Notes under the pieces: model-generated | Database searches by the model: none | What the model was told of the DNA's origin: nothing | The model's input: only the letters and a program-made list of their open reading frames with translations | Assembly (NCBI GenBank): GCA_035765775.1 | Contig: DASTWV010000009.1 | Span: forward strand, 82,065 to 146,064 | Direction of reading: 5' to 3' | Origin: Actinomycetota bacterium | Lineage (GTDB): Bacteria; Actinomycetota; CADDZG01; JAHWKV01; JAOPZY01 | DNA length: 64,000 bases | Part shown: in pieces, positions 57,710 through 64,000 of the stretch | Layout: each line of letters starts with the position of its first letter | How positions within the stretch are numbered: position 1 is the stretch's first letter | Translations under genes and position numbers: made by a program

Positions 57710-58972
57710 TTACGGCACCGCCTCCTTCGTGCCCAGGGCGAGCGCCGCCCGCGCCAGGAACGCCTTCTCCTGCGCGTTGGCGGTGAGCTCCGTGGCCTGG
57801 TGGTACTCGCTCCGGGCTTCCTCGATGCGCCCCATCCGCTTGCACAGGTCGGCCCGGACAGCGTGGAAGAGGTAGAAGCTGGCGAGGTCAAGGCCATCGA
57901 CTGCCCGCAGGCCCGCCGCCGGGCCATGGACCTCGGCCAGGGCCACCGCCCGGTTGAGTGCCGCTACCGGGGTCGGTGCGACGGCGAGCAGCTGGTCGTA
58001 CAGCGCCAGGATCTGCCCCCAATCGGTGTCCGCCATCGTCGGGGCGTCGCTGTGCACCGCATTGATGGCCGCCTGGATCTGGTAGGGACCGGGCTGGTTG
58101 CGCCGCAGGCACGCCCGCACCAGGGCCTGGCCCTCGGCGATCAAGGCCCGGTCCCAGCGGCTGCGGTCCTGGTCGGCCAGCAGCACGAGCGCCCCCTCGG
58201 CGTCGGTCCGGGCGGCGCTGCGCGACTGGGTGAGCAGCAGGAGGGCGAGCAGGCCCAGCACCTCGGGCTCGTCCGGCATGAGCTCGGCGAGGAGCCGGGC
58301 CAGGCGCACGGCCTCGGCGCTGAGGTCGGCCCGGCCCAGATCGCCACCGGCACTGGCGGTGTGGCCCTCGGTGAAGATCAGGTAGACGACCGCCAGCACC
58401 CCGCGCTCCCGGGCCGGCAGCTCGGCGTCGGCGGGGATCCGGTAGGGGATCCGGGCGTCCCGGATCTTGGCCTTCGCCCGGAAGATGCGCTGGCCCATCG
58501 TCGGCTCCGGTACCAGGAAGGCCCGGGCGATCTCCGCCGTGGTCAGCCCGCCCAGCAGGCGCAGCGTCAGGGCCACCTGGGCGCTCAGGGCCAGGGCGGG
58601 ATGGCAGCAGGTGAAGATCAGGCGGAGCCGGTCGTCGCGCACGGGATTCTCCTCGTCCGTCTCGCCTGCCTCCCCGGGGGCGAGCAGGAGTTGGGCCTGG
58701 GCCTGCCGGTCGCCCCGGGAGGCTTCCCGGCGGAGCTGGTCGATGGCCCGGTTGCGGGCCGTGGTGATGATCCAGCCGGCGGGACTGGGCGGGATCCCGC
58801 CGGCTGGCCAGCGTTGCAGTGCCACGCTGAACGCCTCCTGGATCGACTCCTCGGCCAGGTCGATGTCGCCCAGGACCCGGGCGAGGACCGCCACCGCCCG
58901 GCCGTACTCGGCCCGGAAGACGGCCTCGACGGCCTCGGTGCCCGCCCCGGCTGGGACCGGGTCCTGGATCAC
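57710..58972 (-). CDS. ECF-type RNA polymerase sigma factor, ECF42 group
   Basis: The 420-residue sigma factor has sigma2 (FRAEYGRAVAVLARVLGDID, EESIQEAFSVALQRWP, WIITTARNRAIDQLRRE) and sigma4 (LTLRLLGGLTTAEIARAFLV, TMGQRIFRAKAKIR). A long C-terminal TPR-rich extension (about 190-420, LYDQLLAVAPTPVAALNRAV) follows. ECF42 factors lack an anti-sigma factor, use this extension for activity, and are encoded with DGPF/YCII proteins, exactly as here. It lies in a minus operon: RibD-like reductase, DGPF, this gene, AAA regulator. A matching TGTCGA promoter lies upstream of the first gene. Confidence 0.93.
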   Translation of the reverse strand: MIQDPVPAGAGTEAVEAVFRAEYGRAVAVLARVLGDIDLAEESIQEAFSVALQRWPAGGIPPSPAGWIITTARNRAIDQLRREASRGDRQAQAQLLLAPGEAGETDEENPVRDDRLRLIFTCCHPALALSAQVALTLRLLGGLTTAEIARAFLVPEPTMGQRIFRAKAKIRDARIPYRIPADAELPARERGVLAVVYLIFTEGHTASAGGDLGRADLSAEAVRLARLLAELMPDEPEVLGLLALLLLTQSRSAARTDAEGALVLLADQDRSRWDRALIAEGQALVRACLRRNQPGPYQIQAAINAVHSDAPTMADTDWGQILALYDQLLAVAPTPVAALNRAVALAEVHGPAAGLRAVDGLDLASFYLFHAVRADLCKRMGRIEEARSEYHQATELTANAQEKAFLARAALALGTKEAVP

Positions 58973-58993
58973 ATCAAGCCCCCTGTGCCCGGC

Positions 58994-59341
58994 TCACTCG
59001 CTCTGGAAGGGGCGCACCTCGACCGGCTCCATGCAGGCCGCCGTGGCCTTGGCGGCCCAGGCGAGGGCGGCATCGAGGTCGGGGGCCTCGATCACCCAGA
59101 AGCCACCGACGTGTTCCTTGCCCTCGACGAATGGCCCGTCGGTCATCAGGACCTCTCCCTCCTGCACCCGGACGACAGTGGCCGAGCTGGGCGGGTGGAG
59201 TCCGCCGCCGAACACCCAGACGCCCTTGGCCTGCATCTCGCCGTTCAGGGCGTCGACCTCCTGGTACGCCCGCTGCAACTCGTCGCCCTCTCGGGGTGCG
59301 TTGCCCTCCACCGAGTGCACCGTCAGCATGTACTGGGTCAT
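58994..59341 (-). CDS. DGPF-domain (YCII-related) protein
   Basis: The 115-residue product has the DGPF signature in VLMTDGPFVEGKEHVGGF (about 64-81). It also shows the ferredoxin-like YCII pattern with WVIEAPDLDAALAWAAKAT and VEVRPF at the end. DGPF proteins are the conserved partners of ECF42 sigma factors; their biochemical role is unknown. Twenty-one bases separate it from the sigma gene. Confidence 0.93.
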   Translation of the reverse strand: MTQYMLTVHSVEGNAPREGDELQRAYQEVDALNGEMQAKGVWVFGGGLHPPSSATVVRVQEGEVLMTDGPFVEGKEHVGGFWVIEAPDLDAALAWAAKATAACMEPVEVRPFQSE

Positions 59342-59369
59342 GGCTCCTCCTCTGGGGCTTGGTTGTGGG

Positions 59370-59957
59370 CTACTGGGTTGCCGGGATGGGGCGGTAGGTG
59401 AGCATGACCACGCCGTCGTCGGCCGGGGCCACGTCCTGGAGCGCCAGCCCGGTCGGCACGCCGTGATCGCCGAACAGGCGCTTGCCGCCGCCCAGGATGA
59501 GCGGGTAGACCATCAGCCGGTACTCATCCACCAACCCGTTGGCCACCAGGGTCTGCACCAGGCTGCGGCTGCCCGCCACCAGCAGGTCGCCTCCGGGCTC
59601 GGCCCGCAGCTTGGTGAGCTCAGCGACGACGTCGCCCCGGATCACCTGGGAATTGTTCCAGGTGGCCTCCGCATCGCGGAGCGTATTCGAGACCACGTAG
59701 TGCTTGACCCCGTTCATCCGCTCGGCGAAGCCCTGCTCGTCCTTGATGTTCGGCCATGCCTGGGCGAATCCCTGGTAGGTGGTGCGGCCGAGCAGCAGGG
59801 CGTCGGCAGCGAACAGCTCGTCCAGCTTGTATTTGTCGCCCGCCGGCCCCCGCTGGAACTTGAAGGCCCACCCGCCCCCCGGGGTGCCCTCGGCGCCGCC
59901 CGGGTCCTCCATGACGCCATCGAGGGTGATGAACTCGCTGACCACGATCCTGCCCAT
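59370..59957 (-). CDS. RibD C-terminal/dihydrofolate-reductase-like protein
   Basis: The 195-residue product matches the RibD_C/DHFR-like family: MGRIVVSEFITLDGVMEDPG, LLLGRTTYQGFAQAWP, KHYVVSNTL, GDLLVAGSRSLVQTLVANGL and DEYRLMVYPLILGGGKRLF. It probably uses NADPH to reduce a small molecule; the substrate is unknown. It is the first gene of the ECF42 operon and such genes are often among ECF42 targets. The ATG is preceded by GGAGGGAG. Confidence 0.9.
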   Translation of the reverse strand: MGRIVVSEFITLDGVMEDPGGAEGTPGGGWAFKFQRGPAGDKYKLDELFAADALLLGRTTYQGFAQAWPNIKDEQGFAERMNGVKHYVVSNTLRDAEATWNNSQVIRGDVVAELTKLRAEPGGDLLVAGSRSLVQTLVANGLVDEYRLMVYPLILGGGKRLFGDHGVPTGLALQDVAPADDGVVMLTYRPIPATQ

Positions 59958-60009
59958 CGCTGCGCTCCCTCCGTGTGGTGACCGGCGCTTTCCGGTTCCT
60001 CACCCTCCA

Positions 60010-60036
60010 AACGAACGGGTTCCGGCGCCTTCGACA
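60010..60036 (-). promoter_or_regulatory. Candidate ECF42-dependent promoter
   Basis: On the minus strand TGTCGA (60036-60031) is followed after 17 bp by CGTT (60013-60010). TGTCGA is the -35 motif reported for ECF42 factors (from memory), with a CG[A/T]C-like -10. Transcription would start near 60003, about 45 bp before the first operon gene, implying positive autoregulation. Confidence 0.55.
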
Positions 60037-60178
60037 ACCCGGGCCAAGAAAAGTCGCAAGATTTCGGACCGGGGGTTCCGCCCGTCGTCCTTCGGTCGGC
60101 GGGGCCTCCCCGTGCCACTCCGTGGGAGGCTGTTCGCCATGCGATAGTTCTCGGCATCCAAGCAGGCAAGGGGGGCGG

Positions 60179-61047
60179 ATGGAGCCAGTGGACGTTGCAC
60201 GGGGGTACATCGAGGCCTGGAACACCCGGGATCCTGAGCAGATCCTCGCAGTGTTCACGGAGGGAGGGACGTACGAGGACCCCACGAGCGGCGGCCCGAT
60301 CAGCGGGCCGGGGATTGTCGGCTACGTCACCGGGCTGCTCACCATGTTGCCCGATCTGTCTTTCGACATCGTCGACGTGGGGGCGGTGAGCGGCAGCGCG
60401 AAGGTGACCCTCCAGTGGGTGATGCGGGGGACGAACTCCGGCCCGCTGCCCGCAGGGCCGCCCCTGGGCCGCACGATCGCGGTGCCCGGTGTGGACATCA
60501 TCACGGTGTCGGGAGACAAGGTGGCCTCGGTCCAGGGCTATTTCGACATGCAGACCACGTACCAGCAGCTGGGCCTGAAGGCCGAGCCGATGCCCGCCGA
60601 TGCGATCGGTCCGTTCACCTTCGGTACGGCGGCCTACGCCCAGATGGGCAACCTCACCAAGCCCGGCGCCCTCAGTTTCACCGCCATCGACGTGCGGAAC
60701 GACGCCGACCGGCAGGACGTCTTCCAGCGGTCCCAGCTCATATCGATGGAGCTGCTTGGGCTGCCGGGGTTCATCGGCTTTCTCGGCATCACCACGCCGG
60801 ACCGGATGTTCACGGTGACCGCGTGGGACGACGCCGATGCGCCTGCCCGGCTGCGTTCCCAGGGCACGCACTCCGAGGCAGTGCGGGCGTTCTTCAATGG
60901 CGACGTGGGAGGAACGGTGACCCTCACCGTATGGGCCCGGAGCGGATCAAGCAGCACATCCGCTGCCCGGAGTGCGGCAAGGTCACCGAATCCAGCCGGG
61001 GCACGTGCGCCAATGGCCACGCCCTGCCTGAGGAGCGGTACTTCTGA
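60179..61047 (+). pseudogene. SnoaL/monooxygenase-like ester cyclase with a frameshift before its zinc ribbon
   Basis: The first 250 codons encode a SnoaL-like domain (VARGYIEAWNTRDPEQILAV, DIITVSGDKVASVQGYFDMQ) and an antibiotic-biosynthesis-monooxygenase-like domain (LSFTAIDVRNDAD, FTVTAWDDADA). In the frame of ATG 60179 the end becomes low-complexity Ser/Ala/Arg up to 61189. One base shift at about 60933-60935 (GGG) gives GPERIKQHIRCPECGKVTES, then CANGHALPEERYF and a stop at 61047. That is a C-x-x-C zinc ribbon of the type expected at the end of this family. One G is probably missing from the sequence, or the gene is really shifted. Confidence 0.7.
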
Positions 61048-61345
61048 GATTCCCGGCTGCCGGGGCCGGGCTCTGACGCGTTCGGGGTCCACCCATGCGG
61101 CCCCTCCGCCGAACTCGGGGACATTCGTCCCGGCCAATGGGACAAATGTCCCTCGAATGATGCGGGCGGCGATCCGGGTCCGGCCCTGACGCGTTCTGGG
61201 TCCACCCATGCGGTCCCTCGGCCGCCGCCCACATCATTGCAGGTGGATTCACACGCTTTTCGGGTGCAGATTGACCTCAATGCAGCAGCCCCAAAGGCAG
61301 CGGCCTCAAAGGGAGCGTCCTCAAGCGCCCAAGCCGGCCGACTGC
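61048..61345. other. Intergenic region rich in repeats
   Basis: The roughly 300-bp gap between the ester cyclase and the OsmC gene holds the duplicated 36-mer and the two GGGAC palindromes (61071-61219), followed by about 125 bp without recognisable features. No gene or RNA was identified. Confidence 0.6.
61071..61219. repeat. 36-bp direct repeat flanking two GGGAC palindromes
   Basis: The segment 61071-61106 recurs at 61184-61219 with 33 of 36 bases identical (core GTCCACCCATGCGG). Between them, GGGACATTCGTCCC (about 61118-61131) and GGGACAAATGTCCC (about 61139-61152) are each self-complementary. They are also reverse complements of each other with one mismatch. The whole looks like a compact intergenic repeat unit. 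Confidence 0.8.
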
Positions 61346-61864
61346 CTACCCGGCCGGCGACTGGCCTGCCGACACCGTTACCTCCGGGTTCCGCAGCAAC
61401 GTCTGCAGGACCACGCAGTAGCGCTCGGTGGTGGCCACCAGGCTCTCCACCTCCTCGGCGCTGGCGTTCGTCCGCAGATCGAACGACAGCCGGATGTTCG
61501 AGAACCCCACCGCCACGTCCGGGTCCATGCCCAACGTCCCCCGCATGTCCAGGTCGCCCTCGGCCCGCACCGTGCCGCCCTGGACCTCGATCCCCCGGTT
61601 GATCGCCACCGCCCGAAAGGTGACCCCGGCGCAGGCAACGAGGGCCTCCAGGAGCATGTCGCCCGAGCAGAGCAGCGTCCCGTCGCCGCCCGTGGTGGGG
61701 TGCAGGCCCGCCTCCGCCAGGGCCTTGCCGGTGCGGACCGAGCACGAGACCCCCTCGTCGCCCAGCTCCCCCTCGGCCCGCAGCACGACGAACGCGGCTG
61801 CGGGGTCCTCCCGGTAGCGGGCCTTCAGAGGCCCCTGGATGCTGCGCAGTGCTGCTCTATCCAC
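61346..61864 (-). CDS. OsmC family peroxiredoxin-like protein
   Basis: The 172-residue product has the OsmC fold with the two redox cysteines in LLEALVACAGVTFRAVAI and ERYCVVLQTLLRNPE. It also has GGDGTLLCSGDMLLEAL. OsmC/Ohr proteins reduce organic hydroperoxides with thiols. GTG 61864 is set by GAGGAGGG just upstream; the frame also opens at GTG 61891. It is divergent from the acyl-CoA ligase gene. Confidence 0.88.
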   Translation of the reverse strand: MDRAALRSIQGPLKARYREDPAAAFVVLRAEGELGDEGVSCSVRTGKALAEAGLHPTTGGDGTLLCSGDMLLEALVACAGVTFRAVAINRGIEVQGGTVRAEGDLDMRGTLGMDPDVAVGFSNIRLSFDLRTNASAEEVESLVATTERYCVVLQTLLRNPEVTVSAGQSPAG

Positions 61865-62001
61865 CCGTCCCTCCTCATCCCTTCCGATCACGTGAGCCTA
61901 CGCCGCCCCAGCGATTGCGGGGCCCCGCTCTGCTGCCGCACACTGAAGGGCACCAGCGCCCGGGGCAGCCGGCCCGACGCCCGGCCTCAGGAGGGGGAAC
62001 A

Positions 62002-63543
62002 GTGAGCCTCAATCTCGGCCTGCTGCTGCGGGAGAGCGCCTCGGCCTACCCGGACAACATCGCCCTTGCCATCGGCGACACGGATCTCACCTACCGCACC
62101 GTCGATACCCTCGCCCGCCGATTCGCCGGCGCCCTGCGCGCCCTGGCTGTCGAGCCCGGCCGGCCCGTGGCCTTGCTCATCCCCAACGTGCCCCAGTTCA
62201 CCATCTGCTACTTCGGCTGCCACTACGCCGGGAACCCCGTCGTGCCCCTCAATGTGCTGCTGACCCCCGACGAGATCGCCTACCACCTGGAGGACTCGGG
62301 GGCCGCCGCCCTGGTGGCTTGGGAGGGCTTCGCTCCCGGCGCCCAGGCCGCCCACCAGCGGGTGGACACCTGCGCCCACCTCATCCTCGCCAAGGCCAAC
62401 CCGACCGACCTGACGGCACCTGAGGGGGCGTACAACCTCACCGCCGTCATCCAGGCCGCCGACCCGGTCGGCGAGCTGCCCCCCACGGAAGCCGACGACA
62501 CCGCCGTCATCCTCTACACCTCGGGCACGACGGGGAAACCGAAGGGCGCTGAGCTCACCCACTTCAACCTGTTCTTCAACGCCCTCACCTTCGCCACCAA
62601 GGTGGTGCTCCTGGAGCCCGGTACCGTGGCGCTGGCCACCCTTCCCCTCTTCCACATCTTCGGCCAGACCTGCATGCAGAACGGGCCGCTGGTGGTGGGT
62701 GGCACGGTGGTTCTGGTGCCCCGCTTCGAGCCCAAGGCGGTCTTCGATGCCATGGAGAGCCGGAAGGTGTCCTTCTTCGGCGGTGTCCCCACCATGTATG
62801 TCGCCCTCCTGCACTACCCGGAGGCCGCCCAGTACGACCTCAGCAGCCTGCGCCGCTGCGTGTCGGGCGGTGCGCCGATGCCGGTCGAGGTCATGCGGGC
62901 CTTCGACGAGAAGTACGACGTCTCCATCCTCGAGGGCTACGGGCTCTCCGAGACCTCGCCCGTGGCCACCTTCAACCACCTGCACCGGCCCCGGAAGCCG
63001 GGCTCCATCGGCACGCCGATCTGGGGCATCGAGCTCCGCCTGACCGACGAGGGGGGCCGCGTCATCGACGCCCCCGACACCCCGGGCGAGATCGAGATCA
63101 AGGGCCCCAACATCATGAAGGGCTACTGGCGCCGCCCGGCGGCCACCGCCGAGTCGATCCACGACGGCTGGTTCTCCACCGGGGACATCGCTATCCGGGA
63201 TGCCGACGGCTTCTACTTCATCGTCGACCGCAAGAAGGACATGATCCTGCGGGGCGGCTTCAGCGTGTTCCCGCGGGAGATCGAGGAGGTGCTCTACGCC
63301 CATCCCGCAGTCGCCGAGGCGGCCGTGATCGGGCTCCCCCATCCGGCGCTGGGCGAGGAGATCCACGCGCTGATTGTCCTCAAGCCCGGGGCGGCCGCCA
63401 CCGAGGAGGAGCTGATCGCCTACTGCCGCGAGCACCTCGCCGCCTACAAGTACCCCCGGGGCGTGGTGTTCCGGGACGCATTGCCCAAGACGGCGACGGG
63501 CAAGATCCTGAAGCGGGAGCTGCGGGCCGACCTGAGCGGCTGA
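62002..63543 (+). CDS. Long-chain fatty acid-CoA ligase
   Basis: The 513-residue adenylate-forming enzyme has VILYTSGTTGKPKGAELTH (about 170-188), ILEGYGLSETSPVATFNHL (A5), GWFSTGDIAIRDADGFYFIV (A7), DRKKDMILRGGFSVFPREIE (A8 hinge) and the catalytic Lys in PKTATGKILKREL. It resembles long-chain FadD-type ligases rather than benzoate or acetate enzymes. GTG 62002 has AGGAGGGGG upstream. It lies 50 bp before glpX. Confidence 0.92.
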   Translation: MSLNLGLLLRESASAYPDNIALAIGDTDLTYRTVDTLARRFAGALRALAVEPGRPVALLIPNVPQFTICYFGCHYAGNPVVPLNVLLTPDEIAYHLEDSGAAALVAWEGFAPGAQAAHQRVDTCAHLILAKANPTDLTAPEGAYNLTAVIQAADPVGELPPTEADDTAVILYTSGTTGKPKGAELTHFNLFFNALTFATKVVLLEPGTVALATLPLFHIFGQTCMQNGPLVVGGTVVLVPRFEPKAVFDAMESRKVSFFGGVPTMYVALLHYPEAAQYDLSSLRRCVSGGAPMPVEVMRAFDEKYDVSILEGYGLSETSPVATFNHLHRPRKPGSIGTPIWGIELRLTDEGGRVIDAPDTPGEIEIKGPNIMKGYWRRPAATAESIHDGWFSTGDIAIRDADGFYFIVDRKKDMILRGGFSVFPREIEEVLYAHPAVAEAAVIGLPHPALGEEIHALIVLKPGAAATEEELIAYCREHLAAYKYPRGVVFRDALPKTATGKILKRELRADLSG

Positions 63544-63593
63544 CCCGAACCGGCCCCGAACCGGCCCCGGGCCGCCGCGGATAGCATGCGCAC

Positions 63594-64000
63594 ATGGAAA
63601 CCCACCGCACCCCCCTCGCCCCGGGCCGCAACCTCGGCATGGACCTCGTGCGCGTCACCGAGGCCGGTGCCCTGGCGGCCGCCCACTGGCTGGGCCGGGG
63701 CGACAAGGACGGCGCCGACGCGGCGGCGGTGGACGCCATGCGCTCCATGCTCTCCAGCGTGTCGATGGACGGGGTCGTGGTCATCGGCGAGGGGGAGAAG
63801 GACGAGGCCCCCATGCTCTACAACGGGGAGCGGGTGGGCGACGGCTCCCCGCCGGTCATCGACATCGCCGTCGACCCGATCGAGGGGACCACCCCCACCG
63901 CCCTCGGCCGGCCCAACGCCCTGGCGGTGATCGCGGCCAGCGAGCGGGGCACCATGTTCGATCCCGGCCCGTGCGTCTACATGGAGAAGCTGGCGGTCGG
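63594..64000 (+). CDS. glpX: Fructose-1,6-bisphosphatase class II (partial, truncated by window end)
   Basis: The 135 visible residues match Glp[55 protein letters not shown] (metal-binding Glu/Asp) and [20 protein letters not shown] (D-P-I-E-G-T). The enzyme dephosphorylates fructose 1,6-bisphosphate in gluconeogenesis. The gene continues beyond the window. Confidence 0.95.
   Translation, partial: METHRTPLAPGRNLGMDLVRVTEAGALAAAHWLGRGDKDGADAAAVDAMRSMLSSVSMDGVVVIGEGEKDEAPMLYNGERVGDGSPPVIDIAVDPIEGTTPTALGRPNALAVIAASERGTMFDPGPCVYMEKLAV

Noticed and set aside
63541..63593. Short CCCGAACCGGCC tandem repeats as a CRISPR remnant
   Set aside because: The copies are contiguous, without spacers, and are just GC-rich simple sequence before glpX; no cas gene is present.

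Overview
The window is about 70% GC, gene-dense and without mobile elements. Its gene families point to an actinobacterium (Actinomycetota), probably outside the well-studied genera. The evidence is: a divergent APC-type transporter beside two TrkA/RCK genes and an OB-fold gene, an order I recall from Mycobacterium (Rv2690c-ceoB-ceoC-Rv2694c); a PspC-domain histidine kinase; DUF2510 and DUF5995 proteins; an ECF42-type sigma factor with a DGPF/YCII partner; two glutamine synthetases; an F420-oxidoreductase-type reductase; and many GTG starts. Species cannot be told from the sequence.

Layout. 1-3.9 kb: end of the nuo operon (nuoL 3' end, nuoM, nuoN). 3.9-6.4 kb: an unknown gene, a sugar nucleotidyltransferase and a YajQ protein; then tRNA-Tyr(GTA). 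6.6-10.8 kb: ankyrin protein, exported protein, a Clp-N-only protein divergent from a MerR-like regulator, an ASCH protein and a tandem hotdog thioesterase. 10.8-14.7 kb: a PspC locus (two-component system divergent from PspC membrane proteins). 14.7-19.1 kb: OB-fold protein, ceoC, ceoB and a KimA-like APC transporter, likely potassium homeostasis. 19.2-26.5 kb: hydrolase-like protein without a nucleophile, then a nitrogen-flavoured minus-strand block (GS-like enzyme, PP2C phosphatase, APC permease), an AbiEi/DUF559 protein and glnA with two hairpins downstream.

26.8-31.5 kb: an unusual polytopic membrane protein with a duplicated His motif, a cupin, a peptide-type ABC solute-binding lipoprotein and a small membrane protein. 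31.6-38.7 kb: DUF5995, a coupled acyl-CoA ligase/acyltransferase-3 pair, phosphosulfolactate synthase plus a VOC protein, an exported esterase and a HAD phosphatase. 38.8-43.9 kb: glutaredoxin-thioredoxin reductase fusion, two very small membrane proteins, CPBP protease, F420-type reductase, a Cys-less DksA-like protein with GNAT, and DUF899. 43.9-46.1 kb: DUF488-fdhD-mobA and a frameshifted SEC-C gene. 46.2-51.1 kb: WD40-like lipoprotein, HxlR regulator, coiled-coil protein, GNAT, WYL regulator and AlkA-like glycosylase. 51.4-54.6 kb: SRPBCC protein, an HD-GYP-like/LuxR regulator divergent from a cupin/NTF2-like pair. 54.6-60.0 kb: a four-gene minus operon (RibD-like reductase, DGPF protein, ECF42 sigma factor, large AAA regulator). 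60.2-64 kb: frameshifted ester cyclase, a repeat-rich gap, OsmC, acyl-CoA ligase and the start of glpX.

The most interesting signals are the ECF42 operon with a matching TGTCGA promoter, the membrane protein with the duplicated W-H/P-x-H motif, a pair of near-identical HxlR-type palindromes, bacterial phosphosulfolactate synthase, the redox fusion, and a 36-bp repeat flanking two GGGAC palindromes. I did not find a clear novel defence island or CRISPR array.
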